DNA of 64,000 nt from Cellulomonas sp. SG140 (GTDB lineage Bacteria; Actinomycetota; Actinomycetes; Actinomycetales; Cellulomonadaceae): NCBI RefSeq assembly GCF_025770785.1, contig NZ_JANZLA010000010.1, forward strand, positions 1-64,000, read 5' to 3'. Below, in pieces: positions 8,954 to 18,810 of the stretch (position 1 is its first letter; each line of letters begins with the position of its first letter). Under the pieces are notes generated by a model. It saw only the letters and a list, made by a program, of their open reading frames with translations. It did no database searches and was not told the origin of the DNA. Position numbers and translations under genes: made by a program.

Positions 8954-11900
8954 TCAGGAGGCCAGGCAGCTCGGTCCGAGCAGCGCCTTCAGGTCGCCGA
9001 AGAGGGCCGGGGTGCGCTCCACGCGCAGGCCGTCGCCGAGCCGCATCACCGTCGCGCGGCCCGGGCTCGTCAGCCGGAGCCGCACCTCGGTCACGCCGGG
9101 ATGCGTTCCCAGCACCTCGCGCAGCCGCTCGACCACCGGCGGCGTGCACCGCGCCACCGGGAGCGAGACGAGCAGCGGAGCGTCGGTGCCCTGCGAGATG
9201 TCCGGCAGGGTCACCTCGTTGGCCTGCAGCTGCAGCTGCTCGTCCCGACGCCGCACCCGGCCTCGCACGACGAGGACGGCGTCCTCGGCCAGCACGGTGG
9301 AGTACGCCAGGTACGTCTCGCCGAAGAAGAGCACCTCGATCGAGCCCTCCATGTCCTCCAGCGTGATGACGGCCCACGGGTTCCCCTGCTTGGACATCTT
9401 GCGCTGCAGCGACGTGACCAGGCCGGCCACCACCACCATCGACCCGTCCGGTCGCGCCTCGTCGGCCAGCAGGGTGGCGATCGACACGTCGGCCGCCGTC
9501 GTCAGCACGTGCTCCAGCCCGGACAGCGGGTGGTCGGACACGTACAGGCCCAACATCTCGCGCTCGAACTGCAGCCGCTGCCGCTTGTCCCAGTCCGGCA
9601 CGTCCGGCACGGTCACGGCGAAGCCCGGACCGCTGTCCGCGCCGCCACCCATCAGATCGGCGAACAGGTCGAACTGCCCCTCCGCCTCCTTGCGCTTCAC
9701 GCCGATGACCGAGTCCACCGCCTGCTCGTGCACCAGCAGCAGCCCACGCCGGGTATGACCCAAGGAGTCGAACGCCCCCGCCTTGATCAGCGACTCGATC
9801 GTCCGCTTGTTGCAGACCACGGCGGGCACCTTGTCGAGGAAGTCGGTGAAGGAGGTGAACGCCCCCTTCTCCTCGCGGGCCTTCACGATCGCGTCCACCA
9901 CGTTCGCGCCGACGTTGCGTACCGCCGTCAGGCCGAACCGGATGTCGTCGCCGACGGCGGTGAACAGGGCGGAGGAGGAGTTGACGTCCGGCGGCAGCAC
10001 CGTGATGCCCATGTGCCGGCACTCGCCGAGGTACAGCGCCGACTTGTCCTTGTCGTCACGCACCGAGGTGAGCAGGGCGGCCATGTACTCGGTCGGGTAG
10101 TTCGCCTTGAGGAACGCCGTCCAGTAGGAGACGACGCCGTACGCCGCCGAGTGCGCCTTGTTGAACGCGTACCCCGCGAACGGGACGAGCGTGTCCCACA
10201 CCGCCTGGATCGCCCCGTCGGAGTACCCGTTCGCGCGGCACCCGGCCTGGAACGGGATGAACTCCTTCTCGAGGATCTCCTTCTTCTTCTTGCCCATCGC
10301 GCGACGCAGCAGGTCGGCCTGGCCGAGCGTGTACCCGGCGAGCTTCTGGGCCGCTCGCTGCACCTGCTCCTGGTAGACGATCAGGCCGTAGGTGATGCCG
10401 ACGACGTCCTGCAGCGGTTCCTCGAGCTCGGGGTGGATCGGCTCGACGTTCTGCAGCTTGTTCTTGCGTAGCGCGTAGTTGATATGCGAGTTCATGCCCA
10501 TCGGGCCCGGCCGGTACAGGGCGATGACGGCGGAGATGTCCTCGAAGTTGTCCGGTCGCATCTGCCGCAGCAGCGAGCGCATCGGTCCGCCGTCCAGCTG
10601 GAACACCCCGAGCGTGTCGCCGCGCGCCAGCAGGTCGTACGTCGGCTGGTCGTCGAGCGGCGTGTCCTCGATGAGGATCGCCGGCTTGCCGTTCGCGACG
10701 ATGTTCGCCAGCGCGTCGTCCAGGATCGTCAGGTTCCGCAGGCCGAGGAAGTCCATCTTGATCAGGCCCAGCGCCTCGGACGCCGGCTGGTCGAACTGCG
10801 TGATGATCGCGCCGTCCTGCGGCCGCTTCATGATCGGGACGACGTCGGTCAGCGGGACGCTCGACATGATCACGCCGGCGGCGTGGACGCCCCACTGCCG
10901 CTTGAGGTTCTCCAGCCCGCGCGCCGTCTCCAGCACCCGCTGCGCCTCGGGGTCGGCCGCGACGACCTGGCGGAACTCCTCTGCCTCCGCATAGCGCGGG
11001 TGCTCGGGGTCGTACATGCCGGACAGCGGGATGTCCTTGCCCATGACCGCCGGCGGCATCGCCTTCGTGAGCTTGTCACCCATGGCGAAGGGGAACCCGA
11101 GCACGCGCGAGGAGTCCTTGAGCGCCTGCTTCGCCTTGATGGTGCCGTAGGTGACGATCTGCGAGACCCGGTCCTCGCCGTACTTCTCCGTGACGTAACG
11201 GATCACCTCGCCGCGCCGGCGCTCGTCGAAGTCCACGTCGACGTCCGGCCAGGAGATGCGCTCGGGGTTGAGGAAGCGCTCGAAGATCAGCCCGTGCTTC
11301 AGCGGGTCGAGCTCGGTGATGCCCATCGCGTAGGACGCCATCGAGCCCGCCGCGGACCCACGGCCGGGCCCGACCCGGATGCCCTGGGACTTCGACCAGT
11401 TGATGAAGTCGGCGACGACGAGGAAGTAGCCGGAGAACCCGAGCTGGGTGATCACGCCGGTCTCGTACTCCGCCTGGCGGCGCACGTCCTCAGGCACCTG
11501 CCCGTGGTACCGCCGCTGCAGGCCGCGCTCCACCTCCTTGATGAACCAGGAGTCCTCGTTCTCCCCGGGCGGGGTGTCGAACCGGGGCATGTAGTTGACG
11601 CCGGTGGTGAACTCGACCTCGCACTGCTCGGCGATGCGCAGGGTGTTGTCGCACGCCTCGGGCAGCTCCGCCCAGGTGGCTCGCATCTGCGCCGCCGACT
11701 GCAGGTAGTAGCCCGTCCCGCCGAAGGCGAACCGGCTGCCGCCCTGGTCGGAGGTCGGCTCGTCGAGCGTCGAGCCGGACTGCACGGCCAGCAGAACCTC
11801 GTGCGCGTGGGCGTCCTCCTCGCGCGTGTAGTGCAGGTCGTTGGTGGCGACGAGCGGTGCGTCCAGGGCCTCGGCGATGCGCAGGAGGTCCTTGATCACC

Positions 11901-12523
11901 CGGCGCTCGATGTCGAGGCCGTGGTCCATCAGCTCGACGTAGAAGTACTCCTTGCCGAAGATGTCCTGCAGCTCGCCGGCGGCGCGCAGCGCCTCGTCGA
12001 ACTGGCCGAGCCGCAACCTCGTCTGCACCTCGCTGGAGGGGCAGCCGGAGGTGGCGATCAAGCCCTCCGCGTACCGCGAGAGCAGCTCGCGGTCCATCCG
12101 GGGCCACTTGCCCATCTGGCCCTCGAGGGACGCCTCCGAGCCGAGCCGGAAGAGGTTGTGCATGCCGGCGGTGGTCCGGGACAGCAGCGTCAGGTGCGTG
12201 TACGCGCCACGCGCGGAGACGTCGTCGGCCGCCTGGTGCGCCTCGCCCCACCGGACCCTCGTCTGGTCGAACCGGCTGGTGCCCGGCGTGACGTACGCCT
12301 CGACGCCGATGATCGGCTTGATCCCGTGCGCCTTGGCCTTCTGCCAGAACTCGAACGCACCGAACAGGTAGCCGTGGTCGGTGATCGCCATGGCCTTCTG
12401 GCCGAGGCGTTCCGCCTCGTCGAACAGCTCGCCGATCCGGGCCGCACCGTCCAGCATCGAGTACTCGGTGTGCACGTGGAGGTGGACGAAGTCGGTGCTC
12501 TTCGAGCCACCCGCCGCTGCCAT
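8954..12523 (-). CDS. dnaE: DNA polymerase III alpha subunit
   Basis: A 1189-residue replicative polymerase of the DnaE1 type. The N-terminal PHP domain starts LHVHTEYSMLDG and keeps its His/Asp metal motifs (ITDHGYLFGAFEF). The palm holds the aspartate motif PDVDVDFDERRR (Asp427, Asp429, Asp431). Later come the fingers (KKKKEILEKEFIPF, NKAHSAAYGVVSYWTA), helix-hairpin-helix and OB domains and the C-terminal region. In actinobacteria the PHP domain is a proofreading exonuclease, which the intact motifs would allow (inference). The ATG start has TAGGAT-N7 upstream, and also an overlapping AGGA. It follows the rluD gene by 64 bp. Confidence 0.97.
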   Translation of the reverse strand: MAAAGGSKSTDFVHLHVHTEYSMLDGAARIGELFDEAERLGQKAMAITDHGYLFGAFEFWQKAKAHGIKPIIGVEAYVTPGTSRFDQTRVRWGEAHQAADDVSARGAYTHLTLLSRTTAGMHNLFRLGSEASLEGQMGKWPRMDRELLSRYAEGLIATSGCPSSEVQTRLRLGQFDEALRAAGELQDIFGKEYFYVELMDHGLDIERRVIKDLLRIAEALDAPLVATNDLHYTREEDAHAHEVLLAVQSGSTLDEPTSDQGGSRFAFGGTGYYLQSAAQMRATWAELPEACDNTLRIAEQCEVEFTTGVNYMPRFDTPPGENEDSWFIKEVERGLQRRYHGQVPEDVRRQAEYETGVITQLGFSGYFLVVADFINWSKSQGIRVGPGRGSAAGSMASYAMGITELDPLKHGLIFERFLNPERISWPDVDVDFDERRRGEVIRYVTEKYGEDRVSQIVTYGTIKAKQALKDSSRVLGFPFAMGDKLTKAMPPAVMGKDIPLSGMYDPEHPRYAEAEEFRQVVAADPEAQRVLETARGLENLKRQWGVHAAGVIMSSVPLTDVVPIMKRPQDGAIITQFDQPASEALGLIKMDFLGLRNLTILDDALANIVANGKPAILIEDTPLDDQPTYDLLARGDTLGVFQLDGGPMRSLLRQMRPDNFEDISAVIALYRPGPMGMNSHINYALRKNKLQNVEPIHPELEEPLQDVVGITYGLIVYQEQVQRAAQKLAGYTLGQADLLRRAMGKKKKEILEKEFIPFQAGCRANGYSDGAIQAVWDTLVPFAGYAFNKAHSAAYGVVSYWTAFLKANYPTEYMAALLTSVRDDKDKSALYLGECRHMGITVLPPDVNSSSALFTAVGDDIRFGLTAVRNVGANVVDAIVKAREEKGAFTSFTDFLDKVPAVVCNKRTIESLIKAGAFDSLGHTRRGLLLVHEQAVDSVIGVKRKEAEGQFDLFADLMGGGADSGPGFAVTVPDVPDWDKRQRLQFEREMLGLYVSDHPLSGLEHVLTTAADVSIATLLADEARPDGSMVVVAGLVTSLQRKMSKQGNPWAVITLEDMEGSIEVLFFGETYLAYSTVLAEDAVLVVRGRVRRRDEQLQLQANEVTLPDISQGTDAPLLVSLPVARCTPPVVERLREVLGTHPGVTEVRLRLTSPGRATVMRLGDGLRVERTPALFGDLKALLGPSCLAS

Positions 12524-12530
12524 GCGGGCG

Positions 12531-12536
12531 ATCCTA
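12531..12536 (-). promoter_or_regulatory. Leaderless-type -10 element for dnaE
   Basis: TAGGAT on the minus strand, then 7 nt, then the dnaE ATG. The AGGA within it could alternatively act as a weak Shine-Dalgarno sequence, so the leaderless reading is less certain here. Confidence 0.4.
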
Positions 12537-12587
12537 CGTCGCCCCACCGACGCCCCCCGGTGTGTCGTCGGGCGTGCCGCGGCAGGG

Positions 12588-13523
12588 TCAGCGATACGTC
12601 GATCGCAGCTCGTCCAGGGCGTGCTGGAGGTCCTGCGGGTACTCGCTGACGACCTCGAGCCAGCTTCCCGTCGCCGGGTGCTCGAAGCCGAGGCGGACCG
12701 CGTGCAGCCACTGCCGGGTGAGCCCCAGCCGCTGCGCGAGCGCCGGGTCCGCGCCGTAGGTGACGTCCCCGACCAGCGGGTGGCGCAGCGCCGCGAAGTG
12801 CACGCGGATCTGGTGGGTCCGGCCCGTCTCGAGGTGGACCTCCGCGAGCGAGGCACCCGGAAGCGCCTCGATCACCTCGTAGTGCGTGACCGACGGCTTC
12901 CCGTCGGCGACCACCGCGAACTTCCAGTCCGACGACGGGTGCCGCCCGATGGGGGCGTCGATCGTGCCGGTCGCCGGCGACGGATGCCCCTGGGCCAGGG
13001 CGTGGTAGACCTTCTCGACCGTGCGCTCCTTGAACGCCCGCTTGAGCGCCGTGTACGCCCTCTCGCTCTTGGCGACGACCATCAGCCCCGAGGTGCCGAC
13101 GTCCAGCCGGTGCACGACACCCTGCCGCTCGGCGGCCCCCGACGTGGAGACCCGGTACCCCGCAGCGGCGAGCGCCCCCACCACCGTCGGACCGGTCCAG
13201 CCCGGCGACGGGTGCGCCGCCACCCCCACGGGCTTGTCGACGACCACGAGGTCGTCGTCGTCGTACCGGACCACCATCCCCGGCACCGGTTCCGGCGGCG
13301 GAACGGCCGCGGACGAGGCCACGTCGGGCAGCTCCACCTCGAGCCACCCGCCCGCGACGAGACGGTCCGACTTGCCGAGTGGCCGGCCGTCCAGGGCCAC
13401 GGCGCCCGCCTCGACCAGGTCGGCCGCGCGCGTGCGGGACAGGCCGAGCAGCCGTGCCACGGCAGCGTCCGCCCGTTCCCCGGCGAGACCGTCCGGCACG
13501 GGCAGGCTCCGTCGCTCGCTCAC
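12588..13523 (-). CDS. RluA/RluD-family rRNA pseudouridine synthase
   Basis: A 311-residue protein. Residues about 10-65 form an S4 RNA-binding domain, and residues about 85-300 the RluA-type synthase with the catalytic Asp141 in [12 protein letters not shown]. Further family motifs are [12 protein letters not shown] (95-106), [11 protein letters not shown] and [10 protein letters not shown]. It likely modifies large-subunit rRNA; specificity (RluD-like) is inferred from context, since the gene next to lspA in many bacteria is of this type. The GTG start overlaps the lspA TGA by 4 nt, so it is coupled to lspA. Confidence 0.9.
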   Translation of the reverse strand: MSERRSLPVPDGLAGERADAAVARLLGLSRTRAADLVEAGAVALDGRPLGKSDRLVAGGWLEVELPDVASSAAVPPPEPVPGMVVRYDDDDLVVVDKPVGVAAHPSPGWTGPTVVGALAAAGYRVSTSGAAERQGVVHRLDVGTSGLMVVAKSERAYTALKRAFKERTVEKVYHALAQGHPSPATGTIDAPIGRHPSSDWKFAVVADGKPSVTHYEVIEALPGASLAEVHLETGRTHQIRVHFAALRHPLVGDVTYGADPALAQRLGLTRQWLHAVRLGFEHPATGSWLEVVSEYPQDLQHALDELRSTYR

Positions 13524-14155
13524 TGCGGGACGTCGTCCGCCGACGCGGCCGCCCCCCCGCGCGCGACGCGCTCCGGCCTGCCCCCGTCCAGCTGGACACC
13601 ACGCATGGTCTGGAGCACCACCAGCACGGCGGCCACGACGATCGCCACGTCGGCGACGTTGCCGACGAAGAGGTGGCCGTACGCGATGAAGTCGACGACG
13701 TGCCCGCGCGCCGGTCCGGGCGCCCGGACCAGCCGGTCGACCAGGTTGCCCACAGCGCCGCCGAGCAGCAGGCCGAACGCCAGCGCCCACCCGGTGGAGC
13801 CGAGCCGCCGCGACACCCGCACGACGACCACCACGACGGTAGCCGCGATGATCGTCAGCACCCAGGTCATGCCGGTCGCGATCGACAGCGCGGCACCGGG
13901 GTTGAACACCAGCTGGAGCCCCAGGAGGCTGTCGAGCACCGGACGGCGCAGTCCGTCCGCCAGTGCACGGAGCGCCCACGCCTTCGTCAGCTGGTCGACG
14001 ACCAGCACCAGCGCCGCCAGCACCACGACCAGGACGAGCAGCCGCCGGTGCGCCGGCGCCCCGGCCGCACTCCCGGTCGATGCGGACCGCGAGGAGTCTG
14101 GATCGGCCTGCTGGGCGGTACCGGCGATCGGTCGTGGCTCGTCAGGCGTGGGCAC
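13520..14155 (-). CDS. lspA: Lipoprotein signal peptidase (signal peptidase II)
   Basis: A 211-residue integral membrane aspartyl protease that cleaves prolipoproteins before the lipidated cysteine. Four hydrophobic segments lie at about 38-56, 93-113, 122-140 and 163-185. The catalytic aspartates are Asp140 (GNLVDRL) and Asp169 ([10 protein letters not shown]). The N-terminal 37 residues form an extra polar tail and the C-terminus a polar tail of about 25 residues, as in other actinobacterial LspA. It would process the protease lipoprotein encoded at 2224. The GTG start is preceded by TAGACT-N6, only 20 bp after the dksA-like gene. Confidence 0.95.
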   Translation of the reverse strand: MPTPDEPRPIAGTAQQADPDSSRSASTGSAAGAPAHRRLLVLVVVLAALVLVVDQLTKAWALRALADGLRRPVLDSLLGLQLVFNPGAALSIATGMTWVLTIIAATVVVVVVRVSRRLGSTGWALAFGLLLGGAVGNLVDRLVRAPGPARGHVVDFIAYGHLFVGNVADVAIVVAAVLVVLQTMRGVQLDGGRPERVARGGAAASADDVPQ

Positions 14156-14161
14156 CGCAGG

Positions 14162-14167
14162 AGTCTA
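14162..14167 (-). promoter_or_regulatory. Leaderless-type -10 element for lspA
   Basis: TAGACT on the minus strand followed by 6 nt and the lspA GTG. It occupies the short gap between the dksA-like stop and lspA. Confidence 0.55.
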
Positions 14168-14175
14168 CGGGCGCG

Positions 14176-14631
14176 TCAGCGCCGTTCCTCGCGCTGCTTG
14201 CACTCGACGCAGAGCGTGGCTCGCGGGAAGGCCTGCAGCCGAGCCTTGCCGATCGGCTTGCCGCAGGACTCGCAGGCGCCGTACGTGCCCGCCGCGATGC
14301 GCTCCAAGGCGTGACGCGTCTGCTCGAGCAGGTCGCGGGTGTTGTTCACCAGCGTCAGCTCGTGCTCCCGCTCGAGCGCCGAGGACCCGTAGTCGGCCTG
14401 GTCGTCACCGGCTCCGTCGCCGGAGTGCCGCAACAGCTCGGACAGCTCGGCGTCGGCGTTCACCAGCTCGCCCTCGAGCCGCTCGCGCTCCGCCGTCAGC
14501 TCGTCGGCGACCTCCGTCACCTCGGCCGCCGTCCACGGCTTCTCGCCGTCCCGTACGGGGAACTGCTTCACCATCGTGCTCAGGTCCTTGGTCTCGCCGC
14601 TCGCGGTGAGCGTGGTGAGTGCCTCGTTCAT
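14176..14631 (-). CDS. DksA/TraR family zinc-finger regulator
   Basis: A 151-residue protein with a long helical, coiled-coil N-terminal half (TAERERLEGELVNADAELSELL) and a C-terminal C4 zinc finger whose cysteines are in YGACESCGKPIG and TLCVECKQREE. DksA-type proteins enter the RNA polymerase secondary channel and modulate initiation. In actinobacteria the related RbpA/CarD systems dominate, and this class is poorly characterised. The ATG at 14631 was chosen for the GGGGGA-rich Shine-Dalgarno about 8 nt upstream and a clear promoter just before it. Confidence 0.85.
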   Translation of the reverse strand: MNEALTTLTASGETKDLSTMVKQFPVRDGEKPWTAAEVTEVADELTAERERLEGELVNADAELSELLRHSGDGAGDDQADYGSSALEREHELTLVNNTRDLLEQTRHALERIAAGTYGACESCGKPIGKARLQAFPRATLCVECKQREERR

Positions 14632-14663
14632 GGCCGTCGGTCCCCCCTCGCTGGAGTCACGCG

Positions 14664-14692
14664 AATGTATTCGTGCGCAGGCCGGAGCACAA
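14664..14692 (-). promoter_or_regulatory. Sigma70-type promoter for the dksA-like gene
   Basis: On the minus strand, TTGTGC (14692-14687), a 17-bp spacer, and TACATT (14669-14664). Transcription would start near 14657, leaving a leader of about 25 nt with a Shine-Dalgarno. The spacing and both hexamers are good for a vegetative actinobacterial promoter. Confidence 0.6.
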
Positions 14693-14846
14693 CAGGACAC
14701 GCACCCGTTCGCCCGCGGTGACCGGCTGAAGTCTCGCGGAACCCGCGTCGATTGCCGCGTCCGGGCCTAGGCGCAGGTCAGGGAAGCGGTCGACGACGAC
14801 CTCGCACCGGCCGGACCACGAGGTGGCGACGCCGCACGCGCACGAC

Positions 14847-14878
14847 CGCCCGGCACCCCAGAGGGGGCGCCGGGCGGC
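14847..14878 (-). terminator. Hairpin downstream of divIVA
   Basis: A 9-bp GC stem (14847-14854 side with 14870-14878 side) extended after a small internal loop by a 4-bp CCCC/GGGG stem. It lies 38 bp past the divIVA stop. There is no U-run, as is common for actinobacterial terminators. The rest of 14632-14915 holds the dksA promoter and no supported gene. Confidence 0.5.
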
Positions 14879-14915
14879 GCGACGACGACGTTGCGGACTG
14901 CGGGAGGCCGCGGAC

Positions 14916-15596
14916 TCAGATGCCCTGGACCTCACCGACGGGCTGCGCCTGGCCGCTGCGCGGAGGCAGCGCGTTGCCTCGGTTGTCCAGGTCGCCGAGG
15001 AGGTTCTCGAGGTAGCTCTTCAGGCGCGTGCGGTAGTCGCGCTCGAACACCCGGAGCTCGTCGATCTTGCGCTCGAGCAGCGACCGCTCCTGCTCCAGCT
15101 GACCGAGAGTCCGCTGGGAGGTCTCCTCCGCCTCGCGGACGATGTGCGTGGCACGAGACTTGGCCTCGTTGATGAGGCGGTCGGACTCCTCCTGACCGCT
15201 GCGCACGTAGTCGTCGTGCAGCTTCTGCGCCAGCGCGAGCATCCCGGTGGCGGACTCGGGCTCGTTGCGAGGCGCCGGTGCGGTGACCGCCGGGATGGGG
15301 GGCGCGACTGCGGCGACCGGTGCGGGCGCGGGGGCCTGGACGGGCTCCGGAACCGGCGCCGGCTCGGGCTTCGGCGCGGGCGGCTGCTGCTGCGCACCGG
15401 TGCGGCTCAGCTCCGCGATCCGACGCTCGGCTGCCGCGAGCTTCGTCTTGAGGTCCTCGTTCTCGTTCTGCAGCTCACGCAGGGTGTTGACGATCTCGTC
15501 GAGAAAGTCGTCGACCTCGTCCTGGTCGTACCCCTCGCGGAACTTCGTCGACTGGAACTTCTTGTTCAGGACGTCGTCTGCGGTCAGCAGTGCCAT
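14916..15596 (-). CDS. divIVA: DivIVA/Wag31 polar growth protein
   Basis: A 226-residue protein that marks cell poles and septa and directs peripheral wall synthesis in actinobacteria. The N-terminal DivIVA domain (LTADDVLNKKFQSTKFREGY, DQDEVDDFLDEIV) includes the membrane-binding and coiled-coil region to about residue 65. A Pro/Ala-rich linker spans about 70-115. A second coiled coil covers about 120-210. This three-part layout is typical of Wag31. ATG 15596 has an AGAGGTGA Shine-Dalgarno. It is downstream of yggT in the division cluster, but separated by about 200 bp that contain an inverted repeat. Confidence 0.95.
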   Translation of the reverse strand: MALLTADDVLNKKFQSTKFREGYDQDEVDDFLDEIVNTLRELQNENEDLKTKLAAAERRIAELSRTGAQQQPPAPKPEPAPVPEPVQAPAPAPVAAVAPPIPAVTAPAPRNEPESATGMLALAQKLHDDYVRSGQEESDRLINEAKSRATHIVREAEETSQRTLGQLEQERSLLERKIDELRVFERDYRTRLKSYLENLLGDLDNRGNALPPRSGQAQPVGEVQGI

Positions 15597-15725
15597 CGTC
15601 GTCACCTCTGTCGGTCGTGCTGCTAGGCCGGCGGCAGTCCACCGACCGCCTCGGGCCACCGTAGCGGACAAACGGCGAGCCGGACTCCCCCCGACACGCG
15701 TGCCGTCCGGGAGAGGAGCCCGGTC

Positions 15726-15790
15726 AAGGGGCCGCTCTCGGAGGCCACTTCACGGCTGTTCGCCCGTTCGCGACCGGCAGTCGGCCCCTT
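15726..15790. repeat. 9-bp inverted repeat between yggT and divIVA
   Basis: AAGGGGCCG at 15726-15734 and its exact complement CGGCCCCTT at 15782-15790 flank 47 nt. It starts 6 bp past the yggT stop, so it may form the base of a terminator or processing structure for the ftsZ-yggT transcript. Function is inferred from position only. Confidence 0.4.
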
Positions 15791-15795
15791 CTGTC

Positions 15796-16071
15796 CTATA
15801 TGACCGAGAGCAGCACGATGCAGATGAGGAACAGCACGGTGAACGCCAGGTCGAGCTGCACCGGTCCGAGCCGCAGCGGGGGCAAGAACCGCCGCAGCAG
15901 GCGCAGCGGCGGGTCCGTGACCGTGTACGTCGCCTCGGCGACCACCAGAGCCACGCCCGTCGGGCGCCACGTGCGGGCGAAGACCTGGACCCAGTCGAGC
16001 ACCATCCGCACGAGCAGGATCAGGAAGAAGACCAGGACCGCCAGGTGCAGGACGGCGCGGACCAGGCCCAC
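15796..16071 (-). CDS. YggT family membrane protein
   Basis: A 91-residue protein with two hydrophobic segments (about 4-26 and 72-90) flanking a conserved loop (TDPPLRLLRRFLPPLRLGPVQ) diagnostic of the YggT family. In many bacteria the gene sits between sepF and divIVA, as here; a role at the membrane in division or osmotic tolerance is suggested but not settled. The GTG start is 3 nt after the sepF stop, so they are co-transcribed. Confidence 0.9.
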   Translation of the reverse strand: MGLVRAVLHLAVLVFFLILLVRMVLDWVQVFARTWRPTGVALVVAEATYTVTDPPLRLLRRFLPPLRLGPVQLDLAFTVLFLICIVLLSVI

Positions 16072-16074
16072 CGG

Positions 16075-16551
16075 TCAGCTCTGGTTGTAGAAGCCGGGAC
16101 GCCCCGCCGCGTCGGAGCCGTGCCCCTCGCCGGAGACCTCGACCGTCGCCGGGGAGAGCAGGAACACCTTGCTGGTGACGCGCTCGATCGCACCGTGCAG
16201 GCCGAAGATCAAGCCGGCGGAGAAGTCCACCAGGCGCTTGGCGTCCGCGTCGTCCATGTCCGTGAGGTTCATGATCACCGGGACCCCGTCCCGGAACGCC
16301 TCACCGATCTTGCGCGCGTCGTTGTACGAGCGCGGGTGGATGGTGGTGATGCGGCGCAGCTCGCTGGACGTCGCCGCAGCGACGGCGGCACCGGTGACGC
16401 GGGTGGGTCGCCGCAGCGGGGTGACCTGAGCCTCGAACTGGTCCGGCACCTCGGCCTCCTCGACGTCGTCCTCGACCCACTCGTCCTGCTCCTCGGGCCG
16501 CTCGTCGGCCAGACCGAGGTACAGCATCGTCTTCCGCAACGCTCCAGCCAT
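16075..16551 (-). CDS. sepF: Cell division protein SepF
   Basis: A 158-residue protein that tethers FtsZ to the membrane. It has the N-terminal amphipathic start ([17 protein letters not shown]), an acidic linker, and the SepF core ([59 protein letters not shown]). In actinobacteria that lack FtsA and ZipA, SepF is the main FtsZ anchor. ATG 16551 is chosen because it gives the membrane-targeting N-terminus and has GGGAG 9 nt upstream; another ATG lies 15 nt earlier. Confidence 0.95.
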   Translation of the reverse strand: MAGALRKTMLYLGLADERPEEQDEWVEDDVEEAEVPDQFEAQVTPLRRPTRVTGAAVAAATSSELRRITTIHPRSYNDARKIGEAFRDGVPVIMNLTDMDDADAKRLVDFSAGLIFGLHGAIERVTSKVFLLSPATVEVSGEGHGSDAAGRPGFYNQS

Positions 16552-16648
16552 CGCGTCTGCTCCCATCCTCCGGACGTCTCCGGTCCCCCACCCGTCCGGG
16601 TCGACCCCCGGAGACGGCGCAGCGCCACCGGCGGAAGCACTGCGCTCG

Positions 16649-17467
16649 TCACGCTAGCAAGGCGTCCTCGCTGGTCGGCGCCGCGACACGCGGTGCCGCG
16701 GGCAGCAGCCGGACGATCCCGCAGGAGCGGCCCGTCGTCGTGCCGGCCGCGGTCGCCCGGCGGTGCGAGTAGAGGCCCGGATCCCGGAAGGTGTCGCGAT
16801 CCAGGCGGTGGACCCGGTGCACCCCTGATGCCGCCAGGACGGCGACGACGCCCGCGGGGAGGTCGAGCGCGGGCGTGCCCCACGACGTTGTCGCCGCGCT
16901 GGCCGGCACCACCTGAGCCACCGCGTCGCGCAGGTCGGCCGGCACCTCGTACGACCGCCCGGCGACCGACGGTCCCACCGCCGCGACGACCCGGTCGAGG
17001 CGGGCGCCGAGGCCGGTCATCACGTCGAGCGCCGCCTGGACCACGCCGGCCACGAGGCCGCCACGGCCGGCGTGCACCGCCGCCACCACCCCGGCGTCGG
17101 GGTCGGCGAGCAGCACGGGGACGCAGTCGGCGACGAGGACCGCCAGCGCCACGTCGGTCCGCGCGGTCACCAGGGCGTCGGCGACCGCGACCGAGTCCGT
17201 CCCGTCCGCAGGAGGGCCGTCGACGACCACGACGTCGCGCCCGTGCACCTGCGTGGCGAAGGCCACCGGGACCCCGGCCCACTCCGCCAGGAGCTCGCGG
17301 TTGCGGCGCACCCGGTCCGGGTCGTCACCCACCGCCAGGCCGAGGTTGAGGCCGTCCCACGGCGGGAGGCTCACGCCACCGGCTCGCGTGGTGAACCCGG
17401 CACGGACCGACGCACCGAGGCCGGCCTCGAGCACGTCGAGACCGGCCTGGGGTGCGCTGGAGCTCAT
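16649..17467 (-). CDS. pgeF: Laccase-domain peptidoglycan editing factor (YlmD/PgeF)
   Basis: A 272-residue protein of the YfiH/YlmD family. Metal- and substrate-site motifs are [23 protein letters not shown] and [13 protein letters not shown], plus SCGIVRLLP near the C-terminus. E. coli YfiH hydrolyses cytoplasmic UDP-MurNAc carrying a wrong first amino acid (L-Ser instead of L-Ala), which keeps lipid II correct. That fits its place next to ftsZ and upstream of sepF. Its ATG is 3 nt after the ftsZ stop. Confidence 0.9.
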   Translation of the reverse strand: MSSSAPQAGLDVLEAGLGASVRAGFTTRAGGVSLPPWDGLNLGLAVGDDPDRVRRNRELLAEWAGVPVAFATQVHGRDVVVVDGPPADGTDSVAVADALVTARTDVALAVLVADCVPVLLADPDAGVVAAVHAGRGGLVAGVVQAALDVMTGLGARLDRVVAAVGPSVAGRSYEVPADLRDAVAQVVPASAATTSWGTPALDLPAGVVAVLAASGVHRVHRLDRDTFRDPGLYSHRRATAAGTTTGRSCGIVRLLPAAPRVAAPTSEDALLA

Positions 17468-17470
17468 CGA

Positions 17471-18724
17471 CTACTTGAGGAAGTCCGGCACGTCCAGGTC
17501 GTCCGTCTCGCGACGGGGCGGCTCCTCGGTGAAGACCCGCGGCACCTCGAGGGGGCCCGTGAGCGGCCGGGGCTCCGCCTCGGTCGACAGGAAGGCGGGG
17601 ACCGGCGAGGTGGCCGGCGCCTGGACGGGCTCGAGCGGCTCAGGCACGTAGGTCCGCGGCGCGGGGACCACGGGCGTCTGGTGAGCACCCGGCAGGGCGG
17701 CCGGGCGCGCCGCCGCGGACTGCTGGCTGCCACCGCTCACCTGGCCCAGGGCCCGCGCGTCCCGTCGCACCTGAGGCGAACCACCGTCGAAACCGGCCGC
17801 GATGACCGTGACCCGCACCTCGTCGCCGAGCGCGTCGTCGATGACCGCGCCGAAGATGATGTTCGCCTCGGGGTGCGCCGCCTCCTGCACCAGCCGTGCG
17901 GCCTCGTTGATCTCGAAGAGGCCGAGGTCCGAGCCGCCCTGGATCGACAGGAGGACGCCGTGGGCGCCGTCGATGCTCGCCTCGAGCAGCGGCGAGGAGA
18001 TCGCCATCTCGGCCGCCTGCACCGCGCGGTCCTCGCCTCGGGCGAAGCCGATGCCCATCAGGGCGGAGCCGGCGCCCTGCATCACGGACTTCACGTCCGC
18101 GAAGTCGAGGTTGATCAGGCCCGGTGTGGTGATCAGGTCGGTGATGCCCTGCACACCCGAGAGGAGCACCTGGTCGGCGGAGTGGAACGCGTCGAGGACG
18201 CTGACCGAGCGGTCCGAGATCGACAGCAGGCGGTCGTTGGGGATCACGATCAGCGTGTCGACCTCGGCGCGCAGGGCGTCGATGCCGGAGTCCGCCTGGT
18301 TGGAGCGGCGGCGACCCTCGAAGGTGAACGGCCGGGTGACGACACCGATCGTCAGGGCGCCGAGCGAACGGGCGATCCGTGCGACCACCGGCGCACCGCC
18401 GGTGCCGGTGCCGCCGCCCTCGCCCGCCGTGACGAAGACCATGTCCGCCCCGCGCAGGACGTCCTCGATCTCCTCGGTGTGGTCCTCCGCGGCCTTCTTG
18501 CCGACCTCCGGGTCGGCGCCGGCGCCGAGCCCGCGGGTCAGCTCGCGGCCGACGTCGAGCTTGACGTCCGCGTCGGACATGAGCAGGGCCTGTGCATCGG
18601 TGTTGATCGCGATGAACTCGACGCCCTTGAGACCGACCTCGATCATGCGGTTCACGGCGTTCACGCCGCCGCCGCCGATGCCGACGACCTTGATGACCGC
18701 CAGGTAGTTCTGCGGAGCTGCCAC
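17471..18724 (-). CDS. ftsZ: Cell division GTPase FtsZ
   Basis: A 417-residue tubulin homologue that forms the Z ring. The GTP-binding signature GGGTGTGG is at 103-110, preceded by the [13 protein letters not shown] loop. The catalytic T7 loop is [11 protein letters not shown] (about 204-214). Residues about 320-405 form a variable Pro/Ala-rich linker. The conserved C-terminal peptide [10 protein letters not shown] (408-417) binds SepF and FtsW. The GTG start has AGAGG 8 nt upstream. Upstream is a 209-bp gap with a palindromic element, so ftsZ has its own promoter region besides read-through from ftsQ. Confidence 0.98.
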   Translation of the reverse strand: MAAPQNYLAVIKVVGIGGGGVNAVNRMIEVGLKGVEFIAINTDAQALLMSDADVKLDVGRELTRGLGAGADPEVGKKAAEDHTEEIEDVLRGADMVFVTAGEGGGTGTGGAPVVARIARSLGALTIGVVTRPFTFEGRRRSNQADSGIDALRAEVDTLIVIPNDRLLSISDRSVSVLDAFHSADQVLLSGVQGITDLITTPGLINLDFADVKSVMQGAGSALMGIGFARGEDRAVQAAEMAISSPLLEASIDGAHGVLLSIQGGSDLGLFEINEAARLVQEAAHPEANIIFGAVIDDALGDEVRVTVIAAGFDGGSPQVRRDARALGQVSGGSQQSAAARPAALPGAHQTPVVPAPRTYVPEPLEPVQAPATSPVPAFLSTEAEPRPLTGPLEVPRVFTEEPPRRETDDLDVPDFLK

Positions 18725-18810
18725 GGTGGGTGCCTCTCGTTCTCGCGTCGTGCGGGTCGCGGCCGGGCCGCGGTCGCCGCTCCGACACGCGGAGCGTCGC
18801 TTCAACCTTC

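Noticed and set aside
4259..10471. Very long open frames on the plus strand opposite the his and dnaE genes (for example 4259-7168 and 7586-10471).
   Set aside because: They are the complementary-strand shadow of real GC-rich genes: low-complexity Arg/Ala/Pro/His-rich translations, no family motifs, no ribosome sites, and the opposite strand carries unmistakable his and dnaE genes.
14657..14840. Possible small minus-strand gene between divIVA and the dksA-like gene, with a plausible-looking C-terminal part (CEVVVDRFPDLRLGPDA).
   Set aside because: No convincing start or ribosome site. It would cover the divIVA hairpin region and the dksA-like promoter, and I recognise no family. Codon third positions are GC-rich, but so is any frame here. 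A homology search would settle it.
15658..15663. TACGGT on the minus strand as a divIVA -10.
   Set aside because: The hexamer fits, but no -35 of reasonable quality sits 16-19 bp upstream and the leader would be about 55 nt. Too weak to list as a feature.
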